DNA from: Cyanobacteria bacterium UBA11370
Lineage (GTDB): Bacteria; Cyanobacteriota; Cyanobacteriia; Cyanobacteriales; Coleofasciculaceae
Length of the DNA: 5,174 bases
Direction: 5' to 3'
Assembly (NCBI GenBank): GCA_003486645.1
Contig: DNGI01000531.1
Location: 6,596 to 11,769, forward strand
Part shown: positions 4,763 to 5,174 of the stretch, piece by piece
How the letters are laid out: the number at the start of each line of letters is the position of its first letter
Position numbering within the stretch: the stretch's first letter is position 1
Notes under the pieces: model-generated
Seen by the model: only the letters and a program-made list of their open reading frames with translations
Database searches by the model: none
What the model was told of the DNA's origin: nothing
Translations under genes and position numbers: made by a program

Positions 4763-4888
4763 TAATTTTTGGCTTTATTTTGGATTTTGAGCTTCTGGTC
4801 GGATTCCGAGGAAGTTGCATTAACACGAGAGTCGTTGACAGAGACACTCCAGACGCTCCCGACGCGGAAAAAATGAATGGGTAGGGAA

Positions 4889-5005
4889 TTATACTCTTGG
4901 TAACGCCAAAGAATAAGCCAGCATAATTAAACCAACACCCACCACAGCACACAGAACTAAAGAAAGAAATTCGGAAATTTTATGAGTTAAAGAAATGCCA
5001 AGCAT
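4889..5005 (-). CDS. Candidate 38-residue single-span membrane microprotein
   Basis: Short frame encoding 38 residues, beginning MLGISLTHKISEF and ending LALPRV. Residues about 13-34 (FLSLVLCAVVGVGLIMLAYSLA) form one strongly hydrophobic helix, with a His-Lys-Glu polar N-terminal part and a short Pro-Arg-Val tail. The start is well supported for such a small gene: GAGGA (plus-strand TCCTC at 5013-5017) lies seven bases upstream, the best Shine-Dalgarno in the window, and an in-frame TGA precedes it with no other start in between. It lies 192 bp upstream of gpmI in the same orientation. It resembles in size and topology the small single-helix subunits of photosynthetic or NDH-1 complexes, but I do not recognise it as any named one (not PetG, L, M or N, and not a Psb or Psa subunit I can recall). 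A minus frame open from 4952 to 4602 overlaps it but has no such signals. Confidence 0.5.
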   Translation of the reverse strand: MLGISLTHKISEFLSLVLCAVVGVGLIMLAYSLALPRV

Positions 5006-5012
5006 GAGGGAA

Positions 5013-5017
5013 TCCTC
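5013..5017 (-). promoter_or_regulatory. Shine-Dalgarno for the 38-residue gene
   Basis: TCCTC on the plus strand reads GAGGA on the minus strand, complementary to the anti-Shine-Dalgarno of 16S rRNA, seven bases before the ATG at 5003-5005. It is the main argument that this short frame is translated, because none of the other genes in the window has so clear a site. Confidence 0.55.
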
Positions 5018-5138
5018 ACTGTAAGGTCATGCTTCATCATGTCTTCAGACTCTTGTACAAACCTCTCTCTTGTGGTTCATATCAAGTTCTCATTCTATAT
5101 ACCCATGGGCATGACTCTCTCGCCGTTTGAGTCTTTCA

Positions 5139-5174
5139 CCCATCCCCCCACCTCCCTCTCTCCCCATCTCCCCC
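5139..5174. repeat. C-rich pyrimidine tract at the window end
   Basis: CCCATCC, CCCCACC, TCCCTCTC, TCCCCATC and TCCCCC form an almost pure C/T strand with a period of 7 to 8, like the tract at 1541-1595. It continues beyond the window. Between it and the microprotein (5018-5138) I see only a CCCATGGG palindrome (5102-5109) and a small GACTC/GAGTC inverted repeat (5114-5133); no gene. Confidence 0.75.

Noticed and set aside
3126..4765. Plus-strand frames at 3126-3467, 4067-4267 and 4514-4765
   Set aside because: Antisense shadows of the gpmI coding sequence, whose motifs on the minus strand are unmistakable.
4602..4952. Minus-strand frame of 116 codons overlapping the gpmI start
   Set aside because: It overlaps the first 95 bases of gpmI in another frame as well as the 38-residue gene, has an erratic Cys/Gly/Ser composition and no start signal.

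Overview
The window comes from a cyanobacterium, most likely a filamentous one with a large, repeat-rich genome. The evidence is six copies of the HIP1 octamer GCGATCGC (845, 1404, 1432, 1942, 3549, 4109), several families of heptanucleotide tandem repeats of the STRR type, C-rich pyrimidine tracts between genes, and cyanobacterial-looking GpmI, SecG, matrixin-like and SH3 proteins. The genus cannot be fixed from the sequence alone.

Layout: nearly all coding capacity is on the minus strand. Reading in the direction of transcription (right to left): a candidate 38-residue single-span membrane microprotein (5005-4889); gpmI, cofactor-independent phosphoglycerate mutase (4696-3098); a 312-bp spacer filled with repeats; secG, the small SecYEG translocon subunit (2785-2552); a membrane-anchored matrixin-like zinc protease (2428-1577); a 1.6-kb stretch of repeats with one small plus-strand gene; and an exported double-SH3 protein (776-129). 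The plus-strand gene (1278-1454) encodes a 58-residue hydrophobic protein and is easily missed because of its size.

How the genes relate: gpmI supplies lower glycolysis and secG belongs to protein export; they share orientation but not a pathway. The protease and the SH3 protein both carry N-terminal export or anchor signals, so they would be clients of the Sec machinery. They are separated by about 800 bp and need not be co-transcribed.

The most unusual aspect is the non-coding sequence. Short tandem repeats sit directly against, or run into, the stop codon of all four main minus-strand genes. A 10-copy heptamer array ends seven bases before the secG start, which has no visible Shine-Dalgarno sequence. 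That array is complementary to the one just after gpmI, so a gpmI-secG transcript could fold on itself. A nested-palindrome element lies at 1041-1243. I see no CRISPR, tRNA, rRNA, transposase or defence genes, and no new multi-gene system; the novelty here lies in repeat architecture and two small proteins.
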